Assembly (NCBI RefSeq): GCF_002095315.1
Contig: NZ_MLFN01000038.1
Span: forward strand, 1-40,361
DNA length: 40,361 bases
Source: Pantoea conspicua
GTDB taxonomy: Bacteria; Pseudomonadota; Gammaproteobacteria; Enterobacterales; Enterobacteriaceae
Direction of reading: 5' to 3'
Shown one piece after another: positions 21,439-29,888 of the stretch. The position numbers and the translations under genes are program-made. The notes under the pieces are model-generated. The model searched no databases and was not told the DNA's origin. It saw only the letters and a program-made list of their open reading frames with translations. Every line of letters begins with the position of its first letter. The first letter of the stretch is position 1.

Positions 21439-21669
21439 ATGAAAAAATTAATGTTTGTTTCTCTTCTGGCCCTGTTTTCTGCCTCATCAGTATGGGCACA
21501 GCCGCATCCTGTTTCAGAGCCGGACGGTCAGGTAACTAACAACGCTGTTGCCATGATGAATGAACATGAGCGTGCCATCCTGGCGCACCAGAGTATGGAT
21601 AATGCAAATTCTGCAGCACATCAGAGCATCATTGATATGCACCGAAGGATGATGCAGCAGGAAAAATAA
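21439..21669 (+). CDS. Half-length PcoE/SilE-like periplasmic metal-binding protein
   Basis: A 76-residue secreted protein: signal peptide ending VWA-QP (residue 20), then one copy of the SilE/PcoE repeat (MMNEHERAILAHQSMD through HRRMM). SilE in this window has two copies in 143 residues, so this is a one-unit version with a proper start (AAGGA site), stop and following terminator, not an obvious truncation. It likely buffers Cu/Ag in the periplasm. It is divergent from pcoA and has its own copper box, whereas classical pcoE lies downstream of pcoS in the same direction. Confidence 0.85.
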   Translation: MKKLMFVSLLALFSASSVWAQPHPVSEPDGQVTNNAVAMMNEHERAILAHQSMDNANSAAHQSIIDMHRRMMQQEK

Positions 21670-21679
21670 GGGGTTGCAC

Positions 21680-21716
21680 CGGACAGAAGATTCTCCCGGT
21701 ATCTTCTGTCCGTTTC
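21680..21716 (+). terminator. Terminator after the pcoE-like gene
   Basis: CGGACAGAAGAT and ATCTTCTGTCCG form a perfect 12-bp stem with a 9-nt loop, followed by a short TTT. Confidence 0.65.
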
Positions 21717-21802
21717 TGTCACTGCTCCGGGATGCGGTTGTGTTTTACCCTCATCGTTAATGCTTTTTCCGGTAAATCTTCTTTCAAGGCCTACGTGAGC
21801 CG

Positions 21803-21830
21803 GCCCGTCTTGCTGCGACGGGCTCTTTTT
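21803..21830 (+). terminator. Second terminator-like hairpin
   Basis: GCCCGTC and GACGGGC form a 7-bp GC-rich stem with a 7-nt loop, then TCTTTTT. It lies between the pcoE-like gene and the Cys-rich protein; the transcript it ends is unclear. Confidence 0.55.
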
Positions 21831-21914
21831 ACCGCCTTCCCGCTTTCCGCATCGTTAAACTGCCGCCCATGCTGAATACAGCGGTATTTTGCGGCAATGA
21901 AGATTCTGTACCAG

Positions 21915-21939
21915 GCTTATTACGTATTCGCAAATAAGC
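21915..21939. promoter_or_regulatory. Dyad upstream of the Cys-rich protein
   Basis: GCTTATT and AATAAGC form perfect 7-bp arms separated by 11 bp, ending about 22 bp before the start codon at 21959. It could be a regulator site; no family is recognisable. Confidence 0.35.
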
Positions 21940-21958
21940 TAAGTTAAGAGAGGAAAAT

Positions 21959-22285
21959 ATGTCAGAACAATATCGCAACTGCATTGAAGCCTGCTATATC
22001 TGTGCCGCCACCTGTGATTACTGTGCCACGTCATGCCTTAAAGAACCTCAGCTGGAGATGATGCGTGAATGCATAAGGCTGGACATGCAGTGCGCAAGCA
22101 TCTGCCGGATAGCGGCAAATTTAATGTCGCTTGAAAGCGAATTTGCTCCCGAACTCTGCAGAGTTTGTGCAGAAATTTGCCAGAAATGTGGTGATGAGTG
22201 CGCCCGACATGAGCATGAACACTGTAAAAAATGCGCAGAAGCATGCCATCATTGTGCTCAGGAGTGCAGAAATATGGCAGCATAA
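21959..22285 (+). CDS. Four-helix-bundle Cys-rich copper-storage-like protein
   Basis: A 108-residue protein with 19 cysteines (8, 12, 15, 19, 22, 26, 38, 45, 49, 67, 70, 74, 77, 81, 89, 92, 96, 99, 103), mostly spaced 3-4 apart along helices. This is the DUF326/Csp pattern, in which Cys line the core of a four-helix bundle and hold many Cu(I) ions. There is no signal peptide, so it should be cytosolic like Csp3. The start follows GAGGAAAA. It lies between the copper operon and the Cd/Pb ATPase, on the opposite strand to the ATPase. Copper is the likely cargo from the family; other soft metals are possible. Confidence 0.85.
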   Translation: MSEQYRNCIEACYICAATCDYCATSCLKEPQLEMMRECIRLDMQCASICRIAANLMSLESEFAPELCRVCAEICQKCGDECARHEHEHCKKCAEACHHCAQECRNMAA

Positions 22286-22422
22286 CTTTTCTGTCATCTG
22301 CGGTACGAAGCAAGGGACAGCTACTTCATGCGCCGGAAAGCTGTAAATTGGCGTCGCCAGCCCTGCCTGGCCCTTCGCGGGAAAAACGCAGTTGTAGCAG
22401 ATAATGCGCAACAAAAGACAGG

Positions 22423-22458
22423 GCCACCTGAACGAGCCCTGTAAACTGTTCAGGTGGC
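22423..22458. terminator. Hairpin between convergent genes
   Basis: GCCACCTGAAC and GTTCAGGTGGC form a perfect 11-bp stem around a 14-nt loop, in the gap between the convergent Cys-rich gene and P-type ATPase gene. There is no T-tract. Confidence 0.45.
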
Positions 22459-22507
22459 GAGGGCTCTGGACTGCGGCATGATTACGGGCAGGACGGAACC
22501 ATACCGA

Positions 22508-25138
22508 CTACTTACGCAACAGGCGTAGCCCGTTTGCCACAACAAGCAGGCTTGCACCCACATCCGCGAATACGGCCATCCACATGGTCCCCATACCGGC
22601 AATGGTCAGGGCCAGAAAAACTGCCTTGATCCCAATAGCCATAACGATATTCTGAACCAGAACATTATACGTCTGCCTGGAGAGCCGGACAAAAGCCGGA
22701 ATTTTACGCAAATCATCGTCCATGAGGGCCACATCGGCAGTCTCGATGGCGGTATCCGTGCCCATTGCGCCCATAGCAAAGCCGATATCGGCGCGGGCCA
22801 GCGCCGGTGCATCATTGATGCCGTCGCCCACCATGCCGGTCGTGCCCTGCGCCGTAAATGTTTCCACGGCACGCAGTTTATCTTCCGGCAGTTGATCCCC
22901 ACGCGCCTCATCGATACCAACCTGACCGGCAATGGCCAGCGCCGTGTGCGCATTGTCTCCGGTCAGCATGAGCGTTTTGACACCCAGACTATGCAACTGC
23001 CTTATCGCCTCGCGGCTGCTTTCCTTCACCGTATCAGCCACCGCAAACAGCCCAAGCACCTGATGAGTGTCAGAGAGCATGATGACCGTTTTACCCCCGG
23101 TCTCCAGTTCCGTTAGTGCAGCCCTGACCGCTTCCGGGCAACGCACCGTTTCTTCAGCCAGCCTCAGATTCCCCAGATTGTAGGTTTGACCGTTGATGAC
23201 GCCGCGCACGCCACGGCCCGGCAGAGCCTCAAAGTTTTCTACTTCATAACGCTGAATGCCATCTGATGCCGCCGATACAGCCTGCGAAACCGGATGATCG
23301 GAGTAACCTGCCAGGCTCACAGCCAGCCTGCGCCCCTCGTCTTCTGACACACCGGTATAGATAATCGCATCCGTCTGTACCGGCTTACCGTGCGTCAGTG
23401 TGCCGGTCTTGTCGAGCGCCAGCCACTTCAGCTTTCGGCCTTCTTCAAGATAAACGCCGCCCTTGATCAATATCCCCCGGCGGGCTGCTGCCGTCAGGCC
23501 GCTGACGATGGTCACTGGCGTGGAAATGACCAGCGCACAGGGGCAGGCGATAACCAGCATCACCAGCGCTTTGTAAATCCATTCCTGCCAGCTTCCACCT
23601 GCAATCAGCGGCGGGAGAACGGCAACTGCGACAGCAATAGCAAACACCACAGGGGTATATATTTGCGCAAAGCGATCAACAAAGCGCTGCGTAGGGGCTT
23701 TTGCCCCCTGCGCTTCCGCCACAGCATGAATGATACGCGCCAGCGTGGTATTTCCGGCAGCGGCCGTTACCCGGTACTCAAAGCCACCGGAGCCGTTGAC
23801 CGTCCCGGCGAAGACCGGGTCGCCTTCCCCTTTATCCACCGGCAGGCTTTCGCCGGTAATGGGTGCCTGATTAATGGCGGTCCTGCCCCGGATCACCGTG
23901 CCGTCGAGGGCGATACGCTCGCCAGGTTTTACCCTGACCAAGCTGTTAATGGATACAGACCTGGCCTCAGTTTCTTTCCAGGAGCCGTCCGGCTGCTGAA
24001 CCGTGGCCGTTTCAGGCGTCAGCTTCATCAGAGAGCCGATGGCATTGCGGGCGCGATCAAGAGACTTCGCTTCAATCAGTTCCGCAATCGTGAACAGCAC
24101 CATTACCATGGCGGCTTCCGGCCACTGTCCGAGCGCCAGCGCCCCGGTGACGGCAATACTCATCAGCGCGTTGATATTCAGGTTGCCGTTGCGCAGTGCA
24201 ATCCAGCCTTTTTTGTATGTGGACACGCCACAGGCCGCAACGGCAGCCAGAGCAAGAGCCGCTTCCAGCCATTCCGGCATGCCCGTCCAGTGCATGGCTT
24301 CGGCGGCGATTGCCGCCACACCGGCAAGCGCCAGCGGCCACCAGGGTTTTTTCTTTCCCTCAGTGACCGCGTGCCGGCCATTGCTGTCAGGAAGTTCAGG
24401 TTCAAAGCCCAGCGAACGAATGGCGGCCAGAACCGGCTCCAGCGCATCCGGTGCGTGAACCACCATCAGTACGCGCTGCATAAGATTGAAATCCAGTTCC
24501 TTCACGGCTGACATGCCGTCCAGCTTTTTACGGATCATGCCCTCCTCTACCGGGCAGTCCATCTGCATGATCCTGATACTGGTACGCACCCCGTCAGCGG
24601 TCACCTGCTGCGTCTGCAGCTCACCAAATGTGACAGGGGCAGGCGCGCAGCAGGAACCGCCGGTGCTTTCCGCCTCACGGCCTGAACAGCAGCTGCCTTC
24701 AGGCTGCATTGCTTTATCAATCGGTTCCGGGTCAAAACCCAGCGAGCGCACCGCCTGCAGAACCGGCTCCAGCGCCTGCGGCGTATGGGTCACGGTGAGC
24801 ACCCTCTGCATCAGATTGAAGTCAAGATTGCTGATGGCAGGTAATTTTGCCAGTTTTTTTCGGAGGAGCGTCTCCTCCGTCGGGCAGTCCATCTGCATGA
24901 TGCGCAGACGCGTCTGAACTTCATCGTTGCGGGTATGCTCTGTAACCGATTCGGATGGCTGACTCAGGCTGTCCGGTGAGCAGCAGCTGCCGGTGCTGCA
25001 ACAGGCCGGTGTGGCCTCAGCCGTTTTTTGTAGCGTTTTACCGGATACCTCTGCCGGGGCAGCAACGTTTTTTTTAACAGACGCCTCCTCTCCGGTTGCG
25101 GCAGAACCACATTTTTTATTACTGCAGCAGTCACTCAT
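22508..25138 (-). CDS. Cd/Pb/Zn-exporting P1B-type ATPase (CadA/ZntA class)
   Basis: An 876-residue heavy-metal pump of the inner membrane. Two tandem metal-binding-like domains of about 70 residues (about 76-140 and 186-250) share RIMQMDCP, NLMQRVL and RSLGFxPE. They are bordered by Cys clusters: CCSNKKC at 4-10, CCSTGSCC at 46-53, SCC at 149-151, SCC at 162-164. The membrane CPC motif (ACPCALVIS), phosphorylation site DKTGTLT, TGES loop and GDGINDAP hinge are all present. The CPC core fits Zn/Cd/Pb export (P1B-2). Divergent from a MerR-type regulator across a MerR-like promoter. The exact metal is not decided by sequence. Confidence 0.9.
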   Translation of the reverse strand: MSDCCSNKKCGSAATGEEASVKKNVAAPAEVSGKTLQKTAEATPACCSTGSCCSPDSLSQPSESVTEHTRNDEVQTRLRIMQMDCPTEETLLRKKLAKLPAISNLDFNLMQRVLTVTHTPQALEPVLQAVRSLGFDPEPIDKAMQPEGSCCSGREAESTGGSCCAPAPVTFGELQTQQVTADGVRTSIRIMQMDCPVEEGMIRKKLDGMSAVKELDFNLMQRVLMVVHAPDALEPVLAAIRSLGFEPELPDSNGRHAVTEGKKKPWWPLALAGVAAIAAEAMHWTGMPEWLEAALALAAVAACGVSTYKKGWIALRNGNLNINALMSIAVTGALALGQWPEAAMVMVLFTIAELIEAKSLDRARNAIGSLMKLTPETATVQQPDGSWKETEARSVSINSLVRVKPGERIALDGTVIRGRTAINQAPITGESLPVDKGEGDPVFAGTVNGSGGFEYRVTAAAGNTTLARIIHAVAEAQGAKAPTQRFVDRFAQIYTPVVFAIAVAVAVLPPLIAGGSWQEWIYKALVMLVIACPCALVISTPVTIVSGLTAAARRGILIKGGVYLEEGRKLKWLALDKTGTLTHGKPVQTDAIIYTGVSEDEGRRLAVSLAGYSDHPVSQAVSAASDGIQRYEVENFEALPGRGVRGVINGQTYNLGNLRLAEETVRCPEAVRAALTELETGGKTVIMLSDTHQVLGLFAVADTVKESSREAIRQLHSLGVKTLMLTGDNAHTALAIAGQVGIDEARGDQLPEDKLRAVETFTAQGTTGMVGDGINDAPALARADIGFAMGAMGTDTAIETADVALMDDDLRKIPAFVRLSRQTYNVLVQNIVMAIGIKAVFLALTIAGMGTMWMAVFADVGASLLVVANGLRLLRK

Positions 25139-25168
25139 ATCTTTATCCCGTTCATAACGTATACTGGC

Positions 25169-25199
25169 ATTAAAGACCCTGATGTAACTACAGGGTCAA
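25169..25199 (-). promoter_or_regulatory. MerR-type promoter/operator of the P-type ATPase gene
   Basis: On the minus strand a -35 TTGACC (25194-25199) and a -10 TTTAAT (25169-25174) are 19 bp apart, the over-long spacing that MerR-family activators correct. Between and overlapping them lies the dyad GACCCTG-N9-CAGGGTC (25175-25197). Confidence 0.82.
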
Positions 25200-25217
25200 G
25201 ATCAGATGAGGTGAGTT

Positions 25218-25676
25218 ATGAAAATTGGCGAGCTGGCCCGGCTGGCTGGATGTCCGGTAGAAACGGTGCGTTATTACGAGCGTGAGGGCCTGCTGCAGGC
25301 CGCGTTGCGGGACCAGGGTAATAACTATCGCCATTATGACAGTGCGCACCTGGAAAGGATGATGTTTATCCGGCGCTGTCGGGCGCTGGATATGACTCAT
25401 CAAGAAATCCGGGTGCTGCTACAGGCGCGTAGCCAGCCTGATGCAGACTGCGGTTCGGTCAATGTCCTGATAAATGAACATCTGAACCACGTTCAGGCTC
25501 GCATCCGTGAACTGAATATGCTGGAAAAGCAACTTTGTGAGCTCCGGAGCCACTGCAATGCCAATCGGGCAACACGGGACTGCGGTATTCTGCGCGAACT
25601 GGAGCAGGCAGAAGAGCCTGAGGATATCGTGCCGGTTATAACTGCAGGTCATCTGGCCGGAAGTCATTCATACTGA
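25218..25676 (+). CDS. MerR-family Cd(II)/Pb(II)-responsive regulator (CadR/PbrR-like)
   Basis: A 152-residue MerR-family activator. The N-terminal winged helix-turn-helix (KIGELARLAGCPVETVRYYE) is followed by a dimerisation coiled coil. Metal-site cysteines fit the CadR/PbrR layout: Cys78, Cys113 and Cys122 (PbrR C79, C114, C123), the latter pair in a CNANRATRDC loop. A His-containing tail follows, as in CadR. It would untwist the 19-bp-spaced promoter at 25169-25199 when Cd or Pb binds and switch on the ATPase. Starts with ATG after GAGGTGAG. Confidence 0.9.
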   Translation: MKIGELARLAGCPVETVRYYEREGLLQAALRDQGNNYRHYDSAHLERMMFIRRCRALDMTHQEIRVLLQARSQPDADCGSVNVLINEHLNHVQARIRELNMLEKQLCELRSHCNANRATRDCGILRELEQAEEPEDIVPVITAGHLAGSHSY

Positions 25677-25930
25677 TGCTGCTTTTCTACTATCAGCAGG
25701 ACGGTTCACTAAATAAACAGGCTTTTTTTGCCATATTACTCCGGCATGCCCGGCCATTCAGTCAGCTGAAAATGTGCTGCCGTTAAAATCTGTGTGACAT
25801 CGTTCAGCATTCACTTTCCATTTGTTTCGTAGCGTATCCTGGCAGGACTGCCCCTGATCGCCGGAAAGTAACATCAAAGGTTCAACCGCATCGCATAGCC
25901 TCTGGTAAAAGTTTCCAGAATAAAATACCC

Positions 25931-25956
25931 TTCATTTCACATATTCATGAAATGAA
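25931..25956. promoter_or_regulatory. ArsR/SmtB-type operator upstream of the first arsR
   Basis: TTCATTTCA and TGAAATGAA form perfect 9-bp arms with an 8-bp spacer, ending 8 bp before the arsR start at 25965. Size and position fit autorepression by an ArsR/SmtB protein. Confidence 0.75.
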
Positions 25957-25964
25957 GAATTATA

Positions 25965-26330
25965 ATGGAGCAAACCAGAGCACTTATTGCGTTGTCAGCA
26001 CTGGCACATGAATCACGACTCAGAATAATCAGAATGCTTGTTGTAGCGGGCGCAGGTGGCATGTCCGCAGGTGACATTGCTGCCGCTCTCGACGCTTCAT
26101 CCCCCTCCAGAGTGTCTTTTCACCTGAAAGAACTCGAGCACGCCGGCCTTATCTCCGGTCGCCGCGAAGGCAAATCGGTTATCTACAGCGCCTGCTGGAC
26201 AGACCTGGCCGATTTAGTGGCCTTTCTGATGCACGACTGCTGTCAGGGGCATTGTCATTATTGCGATCAGGCCATCGAATTATTTTCTAAATGTACCGGT
26301 ATGCCAACAGGGCCTGAAAATAATGCCTGA
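25965..26330 (+). CDS. ArsR-family repressor
   Basis: A 121-residue winged-helix ArsR/SmtB repressor (ALAHESRLRIIRML; DNA-recognition helix SPSRVSFHLKELEHAG). The likely metalloid site is C-terminal: Cys92, Cys93, Cys97 and Cys100 in HDCCQGHCHYC, unlike the CVC site of the classical R773 ArsR. It precedes the ACR3-like carrier by 46 bp and has a palindromic operator right before its start, so it probably represses that pair and releases on As(III). Confidence 0.85.
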   Translation: MEQTRALIALSALAHESRLRIIRMLVVAGAGGMSAGDIAAALDASSPSRVSFHLKELEHAGLISGRREGKSVIYSACWTDLADLVAFLMHDCCQGHCHYCDQAIELFSKCTGMPTGPENNA

Positions 26331-26376
26331 ACATCGCTTTTGCAGTCACAATAACCAACACAGAGGGATTTAGCCT

Positions 26377-27357
26377 GTGCAAACAGCAAATAAAGCAGCA
26401 CGGATCAGGGACCGGCTTGAGCATAGTCAAATTGCCATTTATTTCGTTGCAGTGGCAGCCGGATGTTTTTCAGCAATGCTTTTGCCGGGGACTGACCGCC
26501 TGGAAAGTGCCATCAATCCCGCACTGGCTCTGATGCTTTATGTCACCTTTCTGCAAGTGCCCGTGGCCGAACTTGGCGGTGCGTTCACGAGAGTACGTTT
26601 TATTCTGCCTCTCCTGCTGACTAATTTCCTTTTAGTGCCGATTCTGGTCGCAGTACTGGTCAGTTTTCTTCCGCAAAACCCGGTACTTATCCTCGGCGTG
26701 CTTCTGGTCCTGCTTACTCCCTGCATAGATTACGTGGTGACATTTTCGCAACTTGGTCGTGCTGATGCCCGTCTTTTACTGGCCTCCACGCCGGTATTAC
26801 TTATGGTGCAGATTCTGTTGCTTCCGGTATACCTGCATTTATTTCTTGGCGAAAATGCCTCTGAACTGGTGCAGCCCGCACCCTTTATTCATGCATTCAT
26901 CTGGCTTATCGCTGTCCCCCTGATCCTTGCTGCACTAACCCAGTTTATGGCCCGCAAAATTCATTTAGCGCAAAAGGCTTCCGAATGTATTGGTCTGCTG
27001 CCCGTTCCGGCAACTGCGACAGTTCTTTTCATTGTTGTGGCCGCCATGCTGCCGCAGCTGGGTGAAGCCTGGTCTGTTGCTGTTCAGGCAGTGCCTGTCT
27101 ATCTGGCTTTTGCTGCGTTAGCACCTTTGTGCGGATGGAGCATGGCTAAGGTTTTTCGTCTGGAGCCCGCGGCAGGAAGAGCCATTGCCTTCAGTGGCGC
27201 TACCCGAAACTCTCTGGTCATATTACCGCTGGCGCTGGCAGTTCCGGGCGCGGTGCCCGTCCTGCCGGCTGTTATCGTGGCTCAGACCATGGTTGAGCTA
27301 ATCAGCGAGCTGGTTTACGTGCGTCTCATCCCCAGACTGGGGCGCAATAACGTGTGA
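26377..27357 (+). CDS. ACR3/bile-acid-symporter-family arsenic resistance carrier
   Basis: A 326-residue membrane protein of the bile acid:sodium symporter superfamily, which includes ACR3 arsenite exporters; about ten hydrophobic segments. The key ACR3-type cysteine is present as Cys116 in LLTPCIDYV (ACR3: TPCTDW-like), and the conserved FSGATRNSLVILPLALA segment is near residue 268. It starts with GTG. It is in operon with the preceding ArsR gene, supporting arsenite (or antimonite) efflux. It is more divergent than bacterial ACR3 of arsRBC-type operons, so substrate is inferred. Confidence 0.8.
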   Translation: MQTANKAARIRDRLEHSQIAIYFVAVAAGCFSAMLLPGTDRLESAINPALALMLYVTFLQVPVAELGGAFTRVRFILPLLLTNFLLVPILVAVLVSFLPQNPVLILGVLLVLLTPCIDYVVTFSQLGRADARLLLASTPVLLMVQILLLPVYLHLFLGENASELVQPAPFIHAFIWLIAVPLILAALTQFMARKIHLAQKASECIGLLPVPATATVLFIVVAAMLPQLGEAWSVAVQAVPVYLAFAALAPLCGWSMAKVFRLEPAAGRAIAFSGATRNSLVILPLALAVPGAVPVLPAVIVAQTMVELISELVYVRLIPRLGRNNV

Positions 27358-27368
27358 GCGTAAGTGAT

Positions 27369-27396
27369 ATGCCGCCCGCTGTGGCGGCATTATTAT
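27369..27396 (+). terminator. Terminator after the ACR3-like gene
   Basis: ATGCCGCC and GGCGGCAT form a perfect 8-bp stem with a 6-nt loop, followed by TATTATATAA. It lies 11 bp past the stop. Confidence 0.65.
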
Positions 27397-27609
27397 ATAA
27401 AAGGTTCACGTCCGGTAAGCTGCCATCTTCATGGCGGTCCAGATCACAGCTAAGGCAGGTCTGAACTCATCTGTTAATAGTTATGTTCGCATACAGCTGT
27501 GCAGAAAAGGCAGTCAGCCCGCCACAACATATATGAATTTATAAATATAAAATTGACCTTTCGTCTGCAGAAGACGAGACTTATTGCTGTCCGCCACGAA
27601 GGAGAAATT

Positions 27610-27963
27610 ATGCCGTCACTTCTGCCCCTGCAACTTTTTAAAAATCTTTCTGACGAAACCCGGCTCAGCCTGGTGCTGCTGTTGCGCGAAAAAGGGGAGC
27701 TCTGCGTCTGCGAGCTTTCGTCCACGCTAAAGGAATCACAACCAAAAATCTCCCGTCACCTTGCACTTCTTAGGGAGAGTGGGCTGCTGATCGACAGGCG
27801 AGACGGCAAGTGGATCCATTACCGGTTATCGCCACATATGCCAGCCTGGGCAGCAGCAGTGATTGAACAGGCTTACCTGTGCCAGCGGGATGACATCCTT
27901 AAGCTCAGCCAGCAGGCTGAACGCGATAACGCAACCACCAACGGCAAGGTTGTCTGCATGTAA
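27610..27963 (+). CDS. arsR: ArsR arsenical-operon repressor (classical type)
   Basis: A 117-residue ArsR repressor with the classical As(III)-binding motif: Cys32 and Cys34 in ELCVCELSS, at the start of the DNA-recognition helices (PKISRHLALLRESGLL). The ATG at 27610 follows AAGGAG; a longer frame upstream to 27499 has no such site. First gene of an arsR-arsB-arsC operon; arsD and arsA are absent. The 97-bp gap to arsB holds two hairpins. Confidence 0.92.
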   Translation: MPSLLPLQLFKNLSDETRLSLVLLLREKGELCVCELSSTLKESQPKISRHLALLRESGLLIDRRDGKWIHYRLSPHMPAWAAAVIEQAYLCQRDDILKLSQQAERDNATTNGKVVCM

Positions 27964-27972
27964 AAATTTTAT

Positions 27973-28004
27973 CAAAACACATTCGATTAAACGCATGTGT
28001 TTTG
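27973..28004 (+). other. Intra-operon hairpin between arsR and arsB
   Basis: CAAAACACAT and ATGTGTTTTG form a perfect 10-bp stem with a 12-nt loop; a second, GC-rich 5-bp hairpin (GCCCG/CGGGC) follows at about 28021-28036. Neither has a strong T-tract. They may set the arsR to arsBC ratio by attenuation or RNA processing. Confidence 0.55.
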
Positions 28005-28060
28005 CAGCATACACTTAGAAGCCCGCTTTAACGGGCGGTTATATTTAAGAAGGAGAGAGT

Positions 28061-29344
28061 ATGTTTCTGGCGGGTGCGATTTTCGTCCTGACCCTGGTGC
28101 TGGTTATCTGGCAGCCAAAAGGGCTCAGTATTGGCTGGAGTGCAGTCATCGGTGCGGCCCTGGCGCTCCTGACCGGCGTAGTACAGATTGGGGATATTCC
28201 GGTGGTCTGGCAGATTGTCTGGAACGCTACGGCTACCTTTATTGCCGTCATCATCATCAGTCTGCTGCTCGACGAATCCGGCTTTTTTGAGTGGGCGGCG
28301 CTGCACGTTTCCCGCTGGGGAGGCGGAAAAGGCCGGCTGCTGTTCACCTATATCGTTCTGCTGGGTGCGGCGGTAGCCGCCCTGTTCGCTAATGACGGGG
28401 CGGCGCTTATTCTGACGCCGATCGTCATCGCCATGCTGCTGGCGCTGGGCTTCAGCCCCGGCGCCACGCTGGCGTTTGTGATGGCAGCAGGTTTCATCGC
28501 CGACACCTCCAGCCTGCCGCTCATCGTGTCGAACCTGGTGAACATTGTCACGGCGGACTTCTTTAAGCTGGGTTTCAGCGAGTATGCCTCGGTGATGGTG
28601 CCGGTAAATATCGCCTCCGTGGCCGCCACGCTGGTGATGCTGCACCTGTTTTTCCGCAGGGACATCCCGGCCACCTACGACCTGACGAAACTGAAGGCGC
28701 CGCGTGAGGCCATTCGCGATGCGCGCACTTTTAGAACCGGCTGGATTGTTCTCATCCTGCTACTGGTCGGCTTCTTTGCTCTCGAACCACTCGGCGTGCC
28801 GGTAAGCCTGGTGGCAGCGGTGGCGGCGTGTATTCTCTGGCTGGTTGCCCGCAAAGGACACGTGATTGATACCGGCAAGGTGCTGAAAGGCGCGCCCTGG
28901 CAGATTGTTATCTTCTCGCTGGGCATGTATCTGGTGGTGTACGGTCTTCGTAACGCCGGCCTGACTGATTACCTTTCTGCCGCCCTGAACCGGTTTGCAG
29001 AGCACGGCGTCTGGGGCGCAACGCTCGGCACCGGTTTCCTGACGGCGGCGCTCTCTTCTGTCATGAACAACATGCCTACCGTGCTCGTTGGTGCGCTTTC
29101 GATTGACGGCAGCACCGCACAGGGCGTGGTGAAGGAAGCGATGATTTACGCCAACATCATCGGCTGCGACCTCGGCCCGAAAATCACCCCCATCGGCAGC
29201 CTCGCTACCCTGCTGTGGCTGCACGTACTGGCGCAAAAAAACATTACTGTCAGCTGGAGCTACTACTTCCGCGTGGGCATCGTGATGACCCTGCCGGTAC
29301 TTTTTGTGACGCTGGCCGCGCTGGCCCTGCGCCTGTCTGTTTAA
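28061..29344 (+). CDS. arsB: ArsB arsenite efflux pump
   Basis: A 427-residue inner-membrane As(III)/Sb(III) exporter, family length 429, with about twelve hydrophobic segments. Segments such as [29 protein letters not shown] and [16 protein letters not shown] are diagnostic of the ArsB group. Without arsA it would run on the proton-motive force alone. Start after AAGGAGAG; 49 bp before arsC. Second gene of arsRBC. Confidence 0.95.
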   Translation: MFLAGAIFVLTLVLVIWQPKGLSIGWSAVIGAALALLTGVVQIGDIPVVWQIVWNATATFIAVIIISLLLDESGFFEWAALHVSRWGGGKGRLLFTYIVLLGAAVAALFANDGAALILTPIVIAMLLALGFSPGATLAFVMAAGFIADTSSLPLIVSNLVNIVTADFFKLGFSEYASVMVPVNIASVAATLVMLHLFFRRDIPATYDLTKLKAPREAIRDARTFRTGWIVLILLLVGFFALEPLGVPVSLVAAVAACILWLVARKGHVIDTGKVLKGAPWQIVIFSLGMYLVVYGLRNAGLTDYLSAALNRFAEHGVWGATLGTGFLTAALSSVMNNMPTVLVGALSIDGSTAQGVVKEAMIYANIIGCDLGPKITPIGSLATLLWLHVLAQKNITVSWSYYFRVGIVMTLPVLFVTLAALALRLSV

Positions 29345-29393
29345 CCTTAACCCCGGTGTTGCGACTGTGCAGCGCCTTTACGGAGTACCGCTT

Positions 29394-29822
29394 ATGACTG
29401 ACATCACTATTTACCACAATCCGGCCTGCGGGACGTCGCGTAACACCCTGGCGCTTATCCGCAACAGCGGCGTGGAGCCAACAGTGATTTTGTATCTGGA
29501 GACGCCAACATCCCGCGACGAGCTGAAAAAGCTGATAGCAGATATGGGTATCAGCGCACGTGCCCTGCTGCGCAAAAATACAGAGCCCTATGAGCATCTG
29601 GGGCTGGCAGAAGACCGGTTCAGCGATGACGAATTGCTGGATGCCATGCTGGCTCACCCCATCCTCATCAACCGCCCGGTGGTTGTGACGCCGCTCGGCA
29701 CAAGGCTCTGTCGTCCGTCTGAAGCGGTTCTGGATATTCTGCCTGACCCGCAGCAGAAAGCATTTACAAAAGAGGATGGCGAAAAAGTCATTGATGAACA
29801 CGGAAACCGGATCAGCCACTGA
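29394..29822 (+). CDS. arsC: ArsC arsenate reductase (glutaredoxin-coupled)
   Basis: A 142-residue cytosolic arsenate reductase that makes arsenite for ArsB to export. It is of the R773/glutaredoxin class: catalytic Cys12 in HNPACGTSRNTL, and the oxyanion arginines Arg60, Arg94 and Arg107 at the family positions. The ATG at 29394 gives the family N-terminus MTDITIYHNPACG; an upstream start at 29367 is not needed. Followed by a strong terminator shared with arsH. Confidence 0.95.
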   Translation: MTDITIYHNPACGTSRNTLALIRNSGVEPTVILYLETPTSRDELKKLIADMGISARALLRKNTEPYEHLGLAEDRFSDDELLDAMLAHPILINRPVVVTPLGTRLCRPSEAVLDILPDPQQKAFTKEDGEKVIDEHGNRISH

Positions 29823-29865
29823 TTTTTCAGTACGCTGCCGGCAGGAAGGGAGACGCAAAAACAGA

Positions 29866-29888
29866 AGCCGGCAGATGCCGGCTTTTTT
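29866..29888. terminator. Terminator between convergent arsC and arsH
   Basis: AGCCGGC and GCCGGCT form a 7-bp GC-rich stem with a 4-nt loop, then TTTTTT. It lies after arsC and touches the arsH stop. Confidence 0.85.

Noticed and set aside
23390..24511. A 373-residue open frame on the plus strand
   Set aside because: It lies entirely antisense to the P-type ATPase gene, and its composition (Arg, Gln and Asn rich, no known motif) is typical of a high-GC shadow frame.
28028..28645. Minus-strand frame of 205 residues under arsB
   Set aside because: Shadow of arsB; low-complexity His, Gln and Arg composition and no ribosome site.
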